From the NCBI RefSeq assembly GCF_022012305.1, contig NZ_JAKLTM010000001.1, positions 248,001 through 312,000 of the forward strand: DNA of 64,000 bases, given 5' to 3'. Made by a program: the position numbers and the translations under genes. This document shows, piece after piece, positions 7,075 through 17,400 of this stretch. The stretch is from Ramlibacter paludis (GTDB lineage: Bacteria > Pseudomonadota > Gammaproteobacteria > Burkholderiales > Burkholderiaceae_C). Position 1 is the first letter of the stretch. Each line of letters opens with the position of its first letter. The notes under the pieces are model-generated. The model was not told where the DNA came from, searched no databases, and was given only the letters and a program-made list of their open reading frames with translations.

Positions 7075-8715
7075 TTGTCCGCCTCGCCCCTGGGCGCCGA
7101 AACCCGGCGCCGCCGCACCTTTGCCATCATTTCCCACCCCGACGCCGGCAAGACGACGTTGACGGAAAAGCTGCTGCTGTTCTCCGGCGCGATCCAGATC
7201 GCCGGCGCGGTCAAGGGCCGCAAGGCCTCGCGCCACGCCACCTCGGATTGGATGGAAATCGAGAAGCAGCGCGGCATCTCGGTGGCTTCGTCGGTGATGC
7301 AGATGCTGTACCGCGACCACGTGGTCAACCTGCTCGACACGCCCGGCCACAAGGACTTCTCCGAAGACACCTACCGCGTGCTGACCGCGGTGGACGCGGC
7401 GCTGATGGTGATCGACGCAGCCAACGGCGTGGAAGCGCAGACGCGGCGGCTGATCGAGGTCTGCCGCCAACGCGACACGCCCATCATCACCTTCGTCAAC
7501 AAGATGGACCGCGAAGTGCGCGAGCCGCTCGACATCCTCGACGAGGTGGAGCGCGAGCTGGGCATGCCCTGCGTGCCCATGACCTGGCCGGTCGGCAAGG
7601 GCAAGGGCTTCGGCGGCATCATGAACCTGCGCACGCAGGCCATGACGGTGTTCGAGTCGGGCAGCGAGCGCCGGCCGCAGGACTTCGACACGATTCCGCT
7701 GGAAGACGCCGCCACGCTGCAGGCGCGCTTCGGCGACGAGTACACGCAGGCCGCCGAGAGCATGGAGCTCGCCGTCGGCGCCTCGCCCGAGTGGGACCAC
7801 GCGGCCTTCCTGGCAGCCAAGCAGACCCCGGTGTTCTTCGGCTCCGCCGTCAACAACTTCGGCGTGATGGAGGTGCTGGACGCGCTGGTCGACCTGGCGC
7901 CTTCGCCGCAGCCGCGCGTGGGCCATGCCATGGTCAACCGCCAGAGCGTGGAGCGCGTGGTCGAGCCCGACGACGAGGCCTTCTCCGGCGTGGTGTTCAA
8001 GGTACAGGCCAACATGGACCCATCGCACCGCGACCGCATCGCCTTCGTGCGCATGGCCTCGGGCAAGTTCACGCCCGGCATGAAGCTCAAGGTGCAGCGC
8101 ACGTCCAAGGAACTGCGGCCCACCTCGGTGGTGACCTTCATGTCGCAGCGGCGCGAGGCCGTCGACGAGGCCTATGCCGGCGACATCATCGGCTTCACCA
8201 CGCACGGCGGCGTGCAGCTGGGCGACACCATCACCGACGGCACGGTCAACCTGCAGTACACCGGCCTGCCCTTCTTCGCGCCCGAACTGTTCATGGTGGT
8301 CGTGCTGAAGAACCCATTGCGCACCAAGCAGCTGCAGCAGGGCCTGGCCCAGCTCGGCGAGGAAGGTGCGATCCAGGTCTTCCGGCCCGAGGTCGGCGGC
8401 CCGATGCTGCTGGGCGCGGTCGGCCAGCTGCAGTTCGAAGTGGTGCAACACCGGCTGAAGGGCGAGTACGACTGCGACGTGCGGCTGGAAGGCTGCCCTT
8501 ACACCGGCGCGCGCTGGATCACGGCCGACACGCCGGCGGAGCTCAAGGCCTTCACCGACGCCTATCCGCAGCGCATGGCGCTGGACGCGGCCAACGCCCT
8601 GGCCTTCCTTTGCACGTCGCCCTACGACGTGCGGCTGGCGCAGGAACGCTTCCCCAAGATCCACTTCCACCTGTTGCGCGAACACGCCGGCCTGGCTTTG
8701 CAAAGCGCCGGCTAG
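7075..8715 (+). CDS. prfC: Peptide chain release factor 3
   Basis: 546 residues, a translational GTPase that recycles RF1/RF2 from the ribosome after peptide release. The G1 loop SHPDAGKTTLTE (about 20-31), switch region RGISVASSV, G3 DTPGHKDF and G4 NKMD are all intact. Domain II/III segments GGVQLGDTI and GAVGQLQFEVVQHRLKGEYD fit RF3 rather than EF-G. The start appears to be a TTG at 7075, eight bases after a CGGAGT ribosome-binding site. Only a few residues precede the conserved RRRTFAIISHPDAGK, so no ATG choice exists. It diverges from the DUF1800/DUF1501 operon across a 156-bp spacer. Confidence 0.96.
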   Translation: MSASPLGAETRRRRTFAIISHPDAGKTTLTEKLLLFSGAIQIAGAVKGRKASRHATSDWMEIEKQRGISVASSVMQMLYRDHVVNLLDTPGHKDFSEDTYRVLTAVDAALMVIDAANGVEAQTRRLIEVCRQRDTPIITFVNKMDREVREPLDILDEVERELGMPCVPMTWPVGKGKGFGGIMNLRTQAMTVFESGSERRPQDFDTIPLEDAATLQARFGDEYTQAAESMELAVGASPEWDHAAFLAAKQTPVFFGSAVNNFGVMEVLDALVDLAPSPQPRVGHAMVNRQSVERVVEPDDEAFSGVVFKVQANMDPSHRDRIAFVRMASGKFTPGMKLKVQRTSKELRPTSVVTFMSQRREAVDEAYAGDIIGFTTHGGVQLGDTITDGTVNLQYTGLPFFAPELFMVVVLKNPLRTKQLQQGLAQLGEEGAIQVFRPEVGGPMLLGAVGQLQFEVVQHRLKGEYDCDVRLEGCPYTGARWITADTPAELKAFTDAYPQRMALDAANALAFLCTSPYDVRLAQERFPKIHFHLLREHAGLALQSAG

Positions 8716-8782
8716 CAGGCCCTGCCACCGGCGGGCGCGGCGCGGCAATAATGGGCCCTCGCGTTTGCCAGGGAAGACCAAC

Positions 8783-10009
8783 ATGAAGATGTCCCCAGCC
8801 CGCCGCCGCCTTGCTCCGGCGCTGGCCTTTGCTGCCGTCCTTCTGGCCGCCTGTGGCGGCGGTGGCGGCGGCGGCAGCTCCGCCCCGCTGGGGCCGCCGC
8901 CCTCGGTCCGCTTCGGCGCTTCCTCCAGCCTCGAGAACATCTGCACCCTCGACGGGCAGAAGCGCTTCGTCCGCGCGTACATGGACGAGGTGTACCTCTG
9001 GTACAACGAAATCCCCGAGCTCGACGCGTCGCAGTACGCCAACATCAGCGACTACTTCAACGCATTGCTGGTCAAGACGCCCGACGCCAACGGCGTGCCC
9101 AAGGACCGCTTCAGCGCGGTGCTGCCGGAGTCGGCGGTGCGCGCGAGCATTGCGCAGTCCGCCGCGGCGCCGGTCGCGGCCGACCTGGGAACGGCGCTGG
9201 CCGCCACGTTCTCGGTGCCCGTCTCCAAGGTCGTGACCACGCCCGGCGGCCGCCGCGTGGGCTACATCCAGTTCAACGACCACGCATCGGGCGCGCAGGA
9301 CGAACTGATCTCCGACTTCCGCGCGCTGCGCGACGCCGGCATCCAGGACATCGCGCTGGACCTGCGCTTCAACTCGGGCGGCTTCCTCTACGTGGCGCAA
9401 AGCACGGCGTCGATGATCACCGGCCCCGCCAACAACGGCCGCGTGTTCGAGCAGCTGATGTACAACGACAAGCGCGGCGCCGAGACGGCCGCCAGCGCGC
9501 TGCCCTTCATCGGCGCCGTGACCTTCGCCGAAACGCGCTACCCCGCCGGCACGGAGCTGCCGCAGCTGGGCCTGACGCGCGCCTACATCCTGACCTCGGG
9601 CAACACCTGCTCCGCCAGCGAATCGATCATCAACAGCCTGCGCGGCATCGACGTGGAAGTGATCCTGGTGGGCAGCAAGACCTGCGGCAAGCCCTACGGC
9701 TTCCACCAGAAGAACAACTGCGGCATGGCTTTCTTCCCGATCGAGTTCCGGGGCAGCAATGCCAAGGGCTTCGGCGACTACACCGTCGGCTTCTCGCCCA
9801 CCTGCGCAGTCACCGACAACCCGGCGGCCTTTGCGGGCAGCGGCACCGACCCGCTGCTGAACGCGGCGCTGTACCACTCGGACCACGGCGCCTGCCCGCC
9901 GGTGGCCAGCAGCGCCCTGGCGGGGTCCTCCTTGATTCCCGGCATCACACGCGAAGTGCCGGCACGTCCGGCATGGCTGGGACGGGTGCTGACGGGAGCC
10001 GAACGCTGA
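8783..10009 (+). CDS. S41-family peptidase lipoprotein
   Basis: 408 residues. A type II signal peptide ends in LLAACG with the lipidated Cys24, followed by a poly-Gly stretch, so it should be a periplasm-facing lipoprotein. The C-terminal half is a tail-specific/C-terminal-processing protease core: VGYIQFNDH, DLRFNSGGFLYVAQ and TSGNTCSASESIINSLRGID with the catalytic Ser at about 277. GSKTCGKPYG supplies the catalytic Lys at about 303. An obvious PDZ domain is not visible between residues 110 and 155. Two Cys (C276, C301) flank the active site and C315 is near. The ATG at 8783 is preceded by GGGAAGA. Target proteins are unknown. Confidence 0.85.
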   Translation: MKMSPARRRLAPALAFAAVLLAACGGGGGGGSSAPLGPPPSVRFGASSSLENICTLDGQKRFVRAYMDEVYLWYNEIPELDASQYANISDYFNALLVKTPDANGVPKDRFSAVLPESAVRASIAQSAAAPVAADLGTALAATFSVPVSKVVTTPGGRRVGYIQFNDHASGAQDELISDFRALRDAGIQDIALDLRFNSGGFLYVAQSTASMITGPANNGRVFEQLMYNDKRGAETAASALPFIGAVTFAETRYPAGTELPQLGLTRAYILTSGNTCSASESIINSLRGIDVEVILVGSKTCGKPYGFHQKNNCGMAFFPIEFRGSNAKGFGDYTVGFSPTCAVTDNPAAFAGSGTDPLLNAALYHSDHGACPPVASSALAGSSLIPGITREVPARPAWLGRVLTGAER

Positions 10010-10821
10010 AGCCGCTGCAGGAATGGCCGGCCGCCGAGCGCGCCGGCATCGTCGGCGTGCTGACCGACATCGACGACACGCTCACGACCAATCACGCGGT
10101 CACGCCCGATGTCATCGCGGCGCTGGGCGCGCTGCGCGCGGCCGGCCTGCACGTGATCCCGGTCACCGGCCGTCCCGTCGGCTGGAGCGAGCCCTTCGCG
10201 CTGCAATGGCCGGTCGATGCGATCGTCGCCGAGAACGGCGCGGTGGCGCTCGTGAACGAGGGCGGCCGGCTGAAGAAGATCTACATCCAGGACGAAGCGA
10301 CGCGCCGCGCGAACTTCGCGCGCATGCAGCAGGTCGCGCAGCGCGTGGTGCGCGAGGTGCCCGGCGCCACGATCTCGCAGGACAGCCCGGGCCGCGAGAC
10401 CGACATCGCCATCGACCACAGCGAGTTCGCGCACCTGCCGCAGGACGCGATAGCCCGCGTCGTTGCGCTGATGCGGCAGGAAGGCATGAACGCCACGGTC
10501 AGCTCGATCCACGTGAACGGCTGGTACGGCGGCCACAACAAGCTGGCCGGCGCACGCTGGATCGTGCGCGAGCTGCTGGGCCGCGACCTCGATGCGGAGC
10601 TGCAGCACTGGGCCTATGTGGGCGATTCGACCAACGACGTGCTGATGTTCGAACACTTCCCGCACAGCGTGGGCGTCGCCAACATCCGGCGCTTCGTGGA
10701 CCAGCTGGCGTTCAAGCCGCGCTACGTGACTGCAGGGGAGCGCGGGGCAGGTTTCGCTGAAGTGGCCCGCGCGATTCTTTCCCCCGGTCATTCCCGCGCA
10801 GGCGGGAACCCAGGGCTTTGA
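9973..10821 (+). CDS. HAD-superfamily phosphatase (Cof/SPP-like)
   Basis: 282 residues of the C2-cap HAD family, which includes sucrose-phosphate and mannosyl-3-phosphoglycerate phosphatases. Motif I is LTDIDDTLTT (nucleophile Asp32), VIPVTGRP is motif II, a Lys in GGHNKLAGARW is motif III and YVGDSTNDVLMF is motif IV. The ATG at 9973 overlaps the S41 gene by 37 bases, implying coupling. The last 13 residues (SPGHSRAGGNPGL) are encoded by a palindromic intergenic repeat (10788-10815), so the natural C-terminus was probably extended when the repeat landed. The substrate is unknown. Confidence 0.82.
   Translation: MAGTGADGSRTLKPLQEWPAAERAGIVGVLTDIDDTLTTNHAVTPDVIAALGALRAAGLHVIPVTGRPVGWSEPFALQWPVDAIVAENGAVALVNEGGRLKKIYIQDEATRRANFARMQQVAQRVVREVPGATISQDSPGRETDIAIDHSEFAHLPQDAIARVVALMRQEGMNATVSSIHVNGWYGGHNKLAGARWIVRELLGRDLDAELQHWAYVGDSTNDVLMFEHFPHSVGVANIRRFVDQLAFKPRYVTAGERGAGFAEVARAILSPGHSRAGGNPGL
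10788..10815. repeat. REP-like palindrome forming the 3' end of the HAD gene
   Basis: TTCCCGCGCAGGCGGGAA is a perfect hairpin, followed by CCCAGGG. The same unit occurs at 28391-28452 in a double, inverted arrangement. A related version (ATCCCCGCCTTCGCGGGGAT) is at 21691-21710. Confidence 0.85.
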
Positions 10822-10837
10822 AGGCGCGCCGCTTCGC

Positions 10838-11620
10838 TCACGCGACCGCGGCCTCCTCGTCCTTCGCCCGCCGGCGTTCGCGGCAGGCCTCGGCAAACGC
10901 CTGCAAGGTGCGTTCGTAGAACGGATGCTGCTCGTGGCGCCACTCCGGGTGCCATTGCACGCCATAGGCAAAGGCCGGCGCCGCGGCGACCCGAACGCCT
11001 TCCACCAGGCCGTCGGGCGCACGGGCCTCGGCCACCAGCCCTTCGCCGAGACGCTTGATGCCCTGCCCGTGCAGCGAGTTCACCTTCGCCCGCGTGCCTC
11101 CCGCCCAGCGCGCGAAGGCGCTGTCCGGCTCCAGCAGCACGTCGTGCGCCTCGGCAAACTGCACGGCCAGGTCCTCGCTCTCGGGCTCGCGGTGATCCAG
11201 CATGCCGCCTGCGCTGTGCACAGCCTGGTGCAGGCTGCCGCCCAGCGCCACGTTGATCTCCTGCAGCCCGCGGCACACGCCGAACAGCGGCACGCCCGCC
11301 ATCAACGCCTCGCGCACGAGCCGCATGGTGAGCTTGTCGCGGCGCGGATCGAGCAGGTCGGTGGGCAGCGCGGCGGCGCCGAAATGCGTGGCCTCGACGT
11401 TGGAAGGCGAGCCGGTGAGCAGCACGCCGTCCACCAGCGGCAGCAGGCAGGGCACGTCGTCCGCTTCGGCCATCGGGAACAGCACGGGCTGGAGGCCCAG
11501 CGCCGTGACCGCGGCCGCGTAGCGGTCGGCCAGCACGGTGTAGCCGCCGGGATCGGACAGGTCGAGATTGCGGTGGCAGGCTGGCAGCCAGACCAGGGGC
11601 TTGTGGGGGAGCTTGGGCAT
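10838..11620 (-). CDS. Gamma-glutamyl-gamma-aminobutyrate hydrolase family protein (class I GATase, C26)
   Basis: 260 residues. The catalytic nucleophile is Cys116 in PLFGVCRGLQEINVALGG. The His-Glu pair is in FAYGVQWHPEWRH, and GVLLTGSPSNVEATHF is the oxyanion segment. This is the PuuD/peptidase C26 pattern: a cytosolic hydrolase that cleaves gamma-glutamyl amides such as gamma-Glu-GABA. No puuABC-type partners lie nearby, so the symbol puuD is not assigned. It is convergent with the HAD gene and well separated from the Bug receptor upstream. The ATG at 11620 fits the usual family N-terminus PLVWLPACHRN. Confidence 0.87.
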   Translation of the reverse strand: MPKLPHKPLVWLPACHRNLDLSDPGGYTVLADRYAAAVTALGLQPVLFPMAEADDVPCLLPLVDGVLLTGSPSNVEATHFGAAALPTDLLDPRRDKLTMRLVREALMAGVPLFGVCRGLQEINVALGGSLHQAVHSAGGMLDHREPESEDLAVQFAEAHDVLLEPDSAFARWAGGTRAKVNSLHGQGIKRLGEGLVAEARAPDGLVEGVRVAAAPAFAYGVQWHPEWRHEQHPFYERTLQAFAEACRERRRAKDEEAAVA

Positions 11621-11696
11621 GCTCCGCCATCCTGCCTCGTGCGCCGCGGCGGCGCGCTCCGACGCGGCGTGACACCGCGTCGGAAAAAGCTCACGC

Positions 11697-12662
11697 TCAG
11701 TTCGGCTTGGCCAGGCCCAGCTTCTCCACCAGGGCCTTCTCGCTCTTGAAGGTGTCCTGTGCGAAGCGCGTGTACTGCACGGGGTCCATGTAGATCGGCA
11801 GCATGTCGTAGCGGGCCAGTGCGGCGACGTAGCTGGGATCTTCCATCGCCTTCTTGAAGGCGTCGTGCAGCTTCTTCACGACGTCGGGCGGCGTGTCGCG
11901 CGGCGCGCCGATGCCGAAGGGCGAGTTCTGCACCACGTCGATACCCAGTTCCTTGAGCGTCGGCGCATCGGGGAATTTGTCGAGCCGCTTCTCGCCCCAG
12001 GTGTTGAGCACGCGGATCTTGCCGGCCTGCACCAGCGGCGCGAAGCCGGTGGAATCGGCCGCCGCCATGATGTGGCCGCCGGTGATGGCCACGGCGAGGT
12101 CGGCGCTGCCCTTGTACGGCACGTGGTTCAACTGCAGGCCCAGCTTCTGCGCGACCAGCTCGGTGGTCAGGTGCGGGCTGGTCAGCGTGCCGGTGGAACC
12201 GTAGCTCAGCTTGCCCGGGTTCGCCTTGGCATACGCGACGAAGTCGCCCCAGTTCTTGAACGGGCTGTCGGCGGGCACCACGATGCCGAACGCATAGCCG
12301 GTGAGGTTGATGACGTAGTTGATGTCCTTGACCGGGTCCCAGGCGATCTTGGTCGTGTACGGCAGGCGGAACACCCCTAGCGGGATCTGCGCGAGCGTGT
12401 AGCCGTCGGCCTGGGACGTCTGCAGCAGCTGCGCGGGCAGCGTGCCGCCGGCGCCCGGCTTGTTGTCGATGACGACCGGCTGCCCGAGGATCTTGCCGGC
12501 GTTGTCGGCCAGCTGGCGCATGGTGATGTCGGTGGGCCCGCCCGCGGGGAAGGCGATCACCAGCTTGATCGGCTTGGCGGGAAACGTGGATTGGGCGTGG
12601 GCGCCCAGGCTGGCCGCGGCCAGGGTGGCGGCGGCAAGCTGGACGAGGTGGCGACGGCGCAT
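11697..12662 (-). CDS. Bug/TctC-family periplasmic solute-binding receptor
   Basis: 321 residues starting MRRRHLVQLAAATLAAASLGAHA, a Sec/Tat-like signal with cleavage before QSTFPAKP. The Bug family signatures are clear: KPIKLVIAFPAGGPTDITMR, DNKPGAGGT, YTLAQIP and LNHVPYKGSADLA. These receptors bind carboxylates, amides or aromatic acids for tripartite (TctAB) or sensor roles. No TctA/TctB gene is adjacent, as is usual for the expanded set in Comamonadaceae and Bordetella. The start at 12662 was preferred because CAGGAG lies six to eleven bases upstream and the signal peptide begins immediately. The ligand is unknown. Confidence 0.9.
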   Translation of the reverse strand: MRRRHLVQLAAATLAAASLGAHAQSTFPAKPIKLVIAFPAGGPTDITMRQLADNAGKILGQPVVIDNKPGAGGTLPAQLLQTSQADGYTLAQIPLGVFRLPYTTKIAWDPVKDINYVINLTGYAFGIVVPADSPFKNWGDFVAYAKANPGKLSYGSTGTLTSPHLTTELVAQKLGLQLNHVPYKGSADLAVAITGGHIMAAADSTGFAPLVQAGKIRVLNTWGEKRLDKFPDAPTLKELGIDVVQNSPFGIGAPRDTPPDVVKKLHDAFKKAMEDPSYVAALARYDMLPIYMDPVQYTRFAQDTFKSEKALVEKLGLAKPN

Positions 12663-12773
12663 CGGGGCTCCTGTGAAAGCGAAAGGGCGAGCGCGCATTG
12701 CAGCGCGTCGCCCTTCCAACGGCAATCGGGAGTAGCCCGGGCGGCCGTAACCTGCGCGACAGGCGCCCTTGGC

Positions 12774-13286
12774 TCAGCAGCCTTCCGGACGGTCGGGCCG
12801 CATCGGAACGGCGCCGGTCAGGGTGATGGTCGCGCCGGAGCCGGTGGTGGACGTGAACGTCGCGCCGGCGAAGTTGACGCGGTTGTTGGCGCGGTCCACC
12901 GCGGCGCCCGCGGAACCGAGCAGCCGGAATTCCACCGCGGCGATCGAGACGATCGTGGTGCGCAGGTCCGGACTGCCCGGGATGTAGCGCACGTCGCCGT
13001 CCATCATGCGGATGCCGCCGGTCTGCGTGAGCCCGTTGAACTTGAAGCGGCAGGTCTCGGGATCGCCGCCGATGGGATTGACCTTGGTGACGTTGTTCGA
13101 GTTGACGTTGGTGCTGGCGTAGACGCCATTCAGGTTGGCGTCGGTCGCCGCGGCGACGGTCACAGACGCGGCCTGGCCGGACGGCGACGGATCCTTCTCG
13201 TCGACGATCACGCCTTCGTCACCGCCGCCGCACGCGGCCAGCAGGACCGAGAATGCGACCGCGGTCGTGGCAAGTAAAGCTTTCAT
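12774..13286 (-). CDS. Small lipoprotein of unknown function
   Basis: 170 residues. MKALLATTAVAFSVLLAACGGGDEG is a lipoprotein signal with the modified Cys at about 20. The mature part begins with an acidic linker (VIVDEKDPSPSG) and continues as a predicted beta-rich domain (NLNGVYASTNVNSNNVTKVN, TCRFKFNGLT, NRVNFAGATFTST). One further Cys pair (in ETCRF and the C-terminal residue) could form a disulfide. No catalytic motif or family is recognised. It is monocistronic, between a Bug receptor and the acetylpolyamine hydrolase. The start is set by the lipoprotein signal. Confidence 0.7.
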   Translation of the reverse strand: MKALLATTAVAFSVLLAACGGGDEGVIVDEKDPSPSGQAASVTVAAATDANLNGVYASTNVNSNNVTKVNPIGGDPETCRFKFNGLTQTGGIRMMDGDVRYIPGSPDLRTTIVSIAAVEFRLLGSAGAAVDRANNRVNFAGATFTSTTGSGATITLTGAVPMRPDRPEGC

Positions 13287-13388
13287 GGCTACCTCGGGGG
13301 TTGGGGAGGAAGCCGAGGCTAGAGGATGGTTCCCCTCGTGCCGTGCGCTCGTTTCCGACAGCCCTGTCGGACGACGCCGACTTTGCAA

Positions 13389-14429
13389 TCACAACATTTC
13401 GAAACCTTCGAGCACATTCACGGTGTTGCGCCCGACCTCCGCCACCGCGTAGCCACCCTCGAACACGAACAACATCGGCAGGCCGGTGCGCGCGAGCGCT
13501 TCGCCCACGCGCAGGTAATCGTCGCTGCGCAGGCCGAAGCCCGAGATCGGGTCGCCTTCGAAGGTGTCGACGCCGAGCGAGAGCACGATGGCTTCCGCAC
13601 CGAAACCGCGGATCGCCGCCAGGGCCTGGGCCAGCGCTTCGCGCCAGGCCGCGAATCCCGTCCCGCGCGGCAGCGGCAGGTTGAGGTTGCAGCCGGCGCC
13701 GGCGCCGCTGCCCGTCTCGTCGGCGTAACCGAGGTAGTACGGATACTCGGTGTGCGGGTTGCCGTGCACGCTGGCGAAGAAGACGTCGCCGCGCTCGTAG
13801 AAGATCGCCTGCGTGCCGTTGCCGTGGTGGTAGTCGAGATCGAGCACGGCCACCTTTTGCAGGCCCGCGTCGCGTAGCACCTGCGCCGCGATCGCGGCGT
13901 TGTTCAGGAAGCAGTAGCCGCCGAAGAAGTCGTGCCCCGCGTGATGGCCCGGCGGGCGCGTCAGCGCGAAGGCGGCGCGCTCGCCGGCGAGCAGCGCGCG
14001 CGCACCGGCGACGGCGCAGTCGGCGCCGCGCCGCGCTGCGTCCCAGGTGCCGGCGGTGATGGGCGAACCGGCGTCGAACGAGAACAGGCCCATGCGCGCG
14101 AAGAAGCTCGCGGGGAGCACGTCGGTGCGGAAGGTGCGGATCGGCCAGTACGACGGAATGGCATCGCGTTCGGCGTTCCTCGGATCCAGCGCAACCCACT
14201 CGTTCCACGCGCCGGCGAGGAAGTCGAGGTAGCGCGGCGCGTGGATGCGCTCCAGCACCGTGCGCGGCACTTCGGGCGCGGACGCGATGCTGCCGAACTT
14301 GCGCGCATTCAGCTCCTGCAGCACGTAGTCGGCGCGCGCGGGCACCTCGAAGCAAGGCACCAGCTCGCCGCGAAACATCTCGTGCCGCCCGTGGTGCTGG
14401 GCATGCGCCTCGTTGTAGAAGATCTTCAT
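13389..14429 (-). CDS. Acetylpolyamine amidohydrolase / class II histone-deacetylase family
   Basis: 346 residues, collinear with Mycoplana AphA, a zinc deacetylase that removes acetyl groups from acetylated polyamines. The N-terminal block FRGELVPCFEVPARADYVL and the insert-containing entry region favour this subgroup over HDAC-type enzymes. Active-site residues are visible: His162/His163 in PPGHHAG, zinc ligands Asp199 and His201 in DLDYHHGNG, Asp288 in LGVDTFEGDP, and the transition-state Tyr327 in EGGYA. It starts 14 bases after the uvrA stop, so it is probably read from the uvrA transcript. It could let the cell reuse acetyl-putrescine or acetyl-spermidine. Confidence 0.9.
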   Translation of the reverse strand: MKIFYNEAHAQHHGRHEMFRGELVPCFEVPARADYVLQELNARKFGSIASAPEVPRTVLERIHAPRYLDFLAGAWNEWVALDPRNAERDAIPSYWPIRTFRTDVLPASFFARMGLFSFDAGSPITAGTWDAARRGADCAVAGARALLAGERAAFALTRPPGHHAGHDFFGGYCFLNNAAIAAQVLRDAGLQKVAVLDLDYHHGNGTQAIFYERGDVFFASVHGNPHTEYPYYLGYADETGSGAGAGCNLNLPLPRGTGFAAWREALAQALAAIRGFGAEAIVLSLGVDTFEGDPISGFGLRSDDYLRVGEALARTGLPMLFVFEGGYAVAEVGRNTVNVLEGFEML

Positions 14430-14443
14430 GCCGCCAACCGCAC

Positions 14444-17400
14444 TCAGCGTGCCAGCACCGGTGCCAGCGCGACCCCGGTATGCGTGCCCAGCGCCACCAC
14501 ATCCTCCGGCGAGGCCGCAGCCACCACCTTGCCGCCGGCGCTGCCGCCTTCCGGCCCGAGGTCGATGATCCAGTCGGCCTCGGCGATCACGTCGAGGTCG
14601 TGCTCGATCACCACCACGCTGTGGCCGCCGTCCACCAGCCGGTGCAGCACGCGGATCAGCTTCTCCACGTCCGCCATGTGCAGGCCCACCGTGGGCTCGT
14701 CCAGCACGTAGAGCGTGTGCGGCGCCTTCTGGCCCCGGCGCGTGATGTCGTCGCGCACCTTGGACAGCTCGGTCACCAGCTTGATCCGCTGCGCCTCGCC
14801 GCCGGAAAGCGTCGGTGAAGGCTGCCCCAGCGTGAGGTAGCCCAGGCCCACGTCGCGCAGCAGCTGCAGCGGATGGGCGATGTTGTTCATCGTCGCGAAG
14901 AACTCCACCGCCTCGTCCACTTCCATCTGCAGCACGTCGCCGATGCTCTTGCCGCGCCAGGTGACGGCCAGCGTCTCCGGGTTGAAGCGCGCGCCATGGC
15001 AGGCCTCGCACGGCACCTTCACGTCGGGCAGGAAGCTCATCGCGATGGTCCGCACGCCCTGGCCTTCGCAGGTCGGGCAGCGGCCTTCGCCGGTGTTGAA
15101 GGAGAAGCGGCCCGGGCCGTAGCCGCGCGCGCGCGCCTCCAGCGTGTCCGCGAACAGCTTGCGGATGGTGTCCCAGAAGCCGATGTAGGTGGCCGGGCAG
15201 GAACGCGGCGTCTTGCCGATCGGCGTCTGGTCCACTTCCAGCACGCGGTCGATGGTCTGGTAGCCGTCCACCGACTTGCAGCCGCTCCACTTGGGACGCT
15301 TGCCCGCATCGTCGGCGTCGCGGCCGGCCTTGGTGCTGCGCTGCTGCACGGCCGCCTGCACGTTGTGCAGCAGCACGTCGCGCGCGAGCGTCGACTTGCC
15401 GGAGCCGGAGACGCCGGTGACGACGACCAGCCGGCGCAGCGGCACGTCGACGTCCACGTCGTCGAGGTTGTGCAGGTCGGCGCCCTTCAGGCGCAGGAAC
15501 GATGCAGCTTCGGTGCCGGCGGTCACCGGCAGCGCACTCGACATGTGGGCCAGCATGGACTTCAGCTTCTTGCCCTTGGGCGCCGCCGGCGGCTTGGCCG
15601 CCACGGGCGCACCGGGAGGCTCGCGTCCGTCCATCCCCTCGACCTCGCGGCGCGCCTTGAGCGGATGCTTCATGGCGTGCAGCAGGTAGCGGCCAGTCAG
15701 CGAATCCGCGTTCGCGGTGACGTCGTCCGCCGTGCCCTGGGCCACCACGCGGCCGCCGCGCTTGCCGGCGCTGGGGCCGATGTCGATGATGTGGTCGGCG
15801 CGCCGGATCGTGTCCTCGTCGTGCTCCACCACCACCAGCGTGTTGCCCTTGCCGCCCAGCTTGTGCAGCGCGTCCAGCAGGATCTGGTTGTCGCGCGCAT
15901 GCAGGCCGATGGTCGGCTCGTCCAGCACGTAGCAGACGCCCTGCAGGTTGGAACCCAGCTGCGCCGCCAGCCGGATGCGCTGCGCCTCGCCGCCAGAAAG
16001 CGTGGGCGCGCCGCGGTCCAGCGTCAGGTAGCCGAGGCCCACTTCCTCCAGGAATTCCAGCCGCGAGCGGATCTCGGGGATCAGGTCGCGCGAGATGCCT
16101 TGCTCGCGGGTGCTCAGCACGTCGGCCACCTGCAGGCTCTCGACCCAGCGCCGCACGTCGCGCACCGACAGCGCGGCGACGTCGGCGATGCCGGTCTTGT
16201 CGAAGCGCACCGCGCGCGCCTGCTTGTTCAGGCGGCTGCCGTGGCAGGTGGCGCAGACCTCGTCGGTGAGGTCTTCCACCTCGGGCTCGGCAAAGGTCTG
16301 CTCGCGGCCCTTCTCCTCGGCGAACACCGTGTCGTCGAACACCTCGCGCTGCGCGCGCGTCAGCTTGACGCCGGTGCCCACGCAGTCGGGGCACCAGCCG
16401 TGCTTGCTGTTGTACGAGAACAGGCGCGGATCGAGTTCGGGATAGCTGGTGGCGCAGACCGGGCAGGCCCGCAGCGTGGAAAACACTTCCACCTTGCCGA
16501 TGGCGTCGTGCTTGCCGATGCCGTTCAGGAAGGCGGCCTTCAGGCCGTCCAGCGGCGCCAGCACGTGCAGGATGCCCTTGCCGTGTTCCAGTGCGACGGC
16601 GATCTTCTCGCGCAGCAGCGTTTCGTTGGCCGGCGTGATGTCCAGGTCGCACACCGGCAGCTCGATGGTGTGCTCCTTGAAGCGGTCGATGCGCGGGAAG
16701 CCGGTGGTGGGCAGGAAGTTGCCGTCCACGCGCAGGTGCGAATAGCCGCGCGGCCGCGCCCAGTCGGCCAGCTCGGTGTAGACGCCCTTGCGGTTCATCA
16801 CCAGTGGCGCCATCAGGCCGATGTGCTGGCCCTTGTAGCGCTTCATGATCTGCGCCACGATGGAATCGACGGTCTGCGGCTTCACCTCGGCGCCGTCGTT
16901 CACGCAATGCTGGATGCCCAGCTTCACGTACAGCAAGCGCAGGAAGTGCCAGACTTCGGTGGTGGTGCCCACGGTGGACTTGCGGCCGCCGCGCGACAGG
17001 CGCTGCTCGATCGCCACGGTCGGCGGGATGCCGTACACCGCGTCGACCTCGGGCCGGCCCGCCGGCTGCACGATGGAGCGCGCATAGGCGTTCAGCGATT
17101 CCAGGTAGCGGCGCTGGCCTTCGTTGAACAGGATGTCGAAGGCGAGCGTCGACTTGCCGGAGCCCGAGACGCCGGTGATCACGCTGAACTTGCCGTGCGG
17201 AATGTCGACGGACAGGTTCTTGAGGTTGTGCTCCTTCGCGTTGACGATCTGGATCGCGTTCGGCCGCTCGGCGGCGCGAGTCGCGCGTTCGGCGTAGTCG
17301 GCAGCGTCTTTCTCGCTCACCGCCAGGCTGCCGACGCCCAGCGTCGAGTCGTAGTCGCGCAGCGCCTTCGCCGTGTGCGACGTCGCATGCAGCTTGACCT

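Noticed and set aside
6919..9045. Extension of the DUF1800 frame upstream across prfC
   Set aside because: The extra sequence is antisense to prfC and shows no domain. The ATG at 6918 has a good ribosome-binding site.
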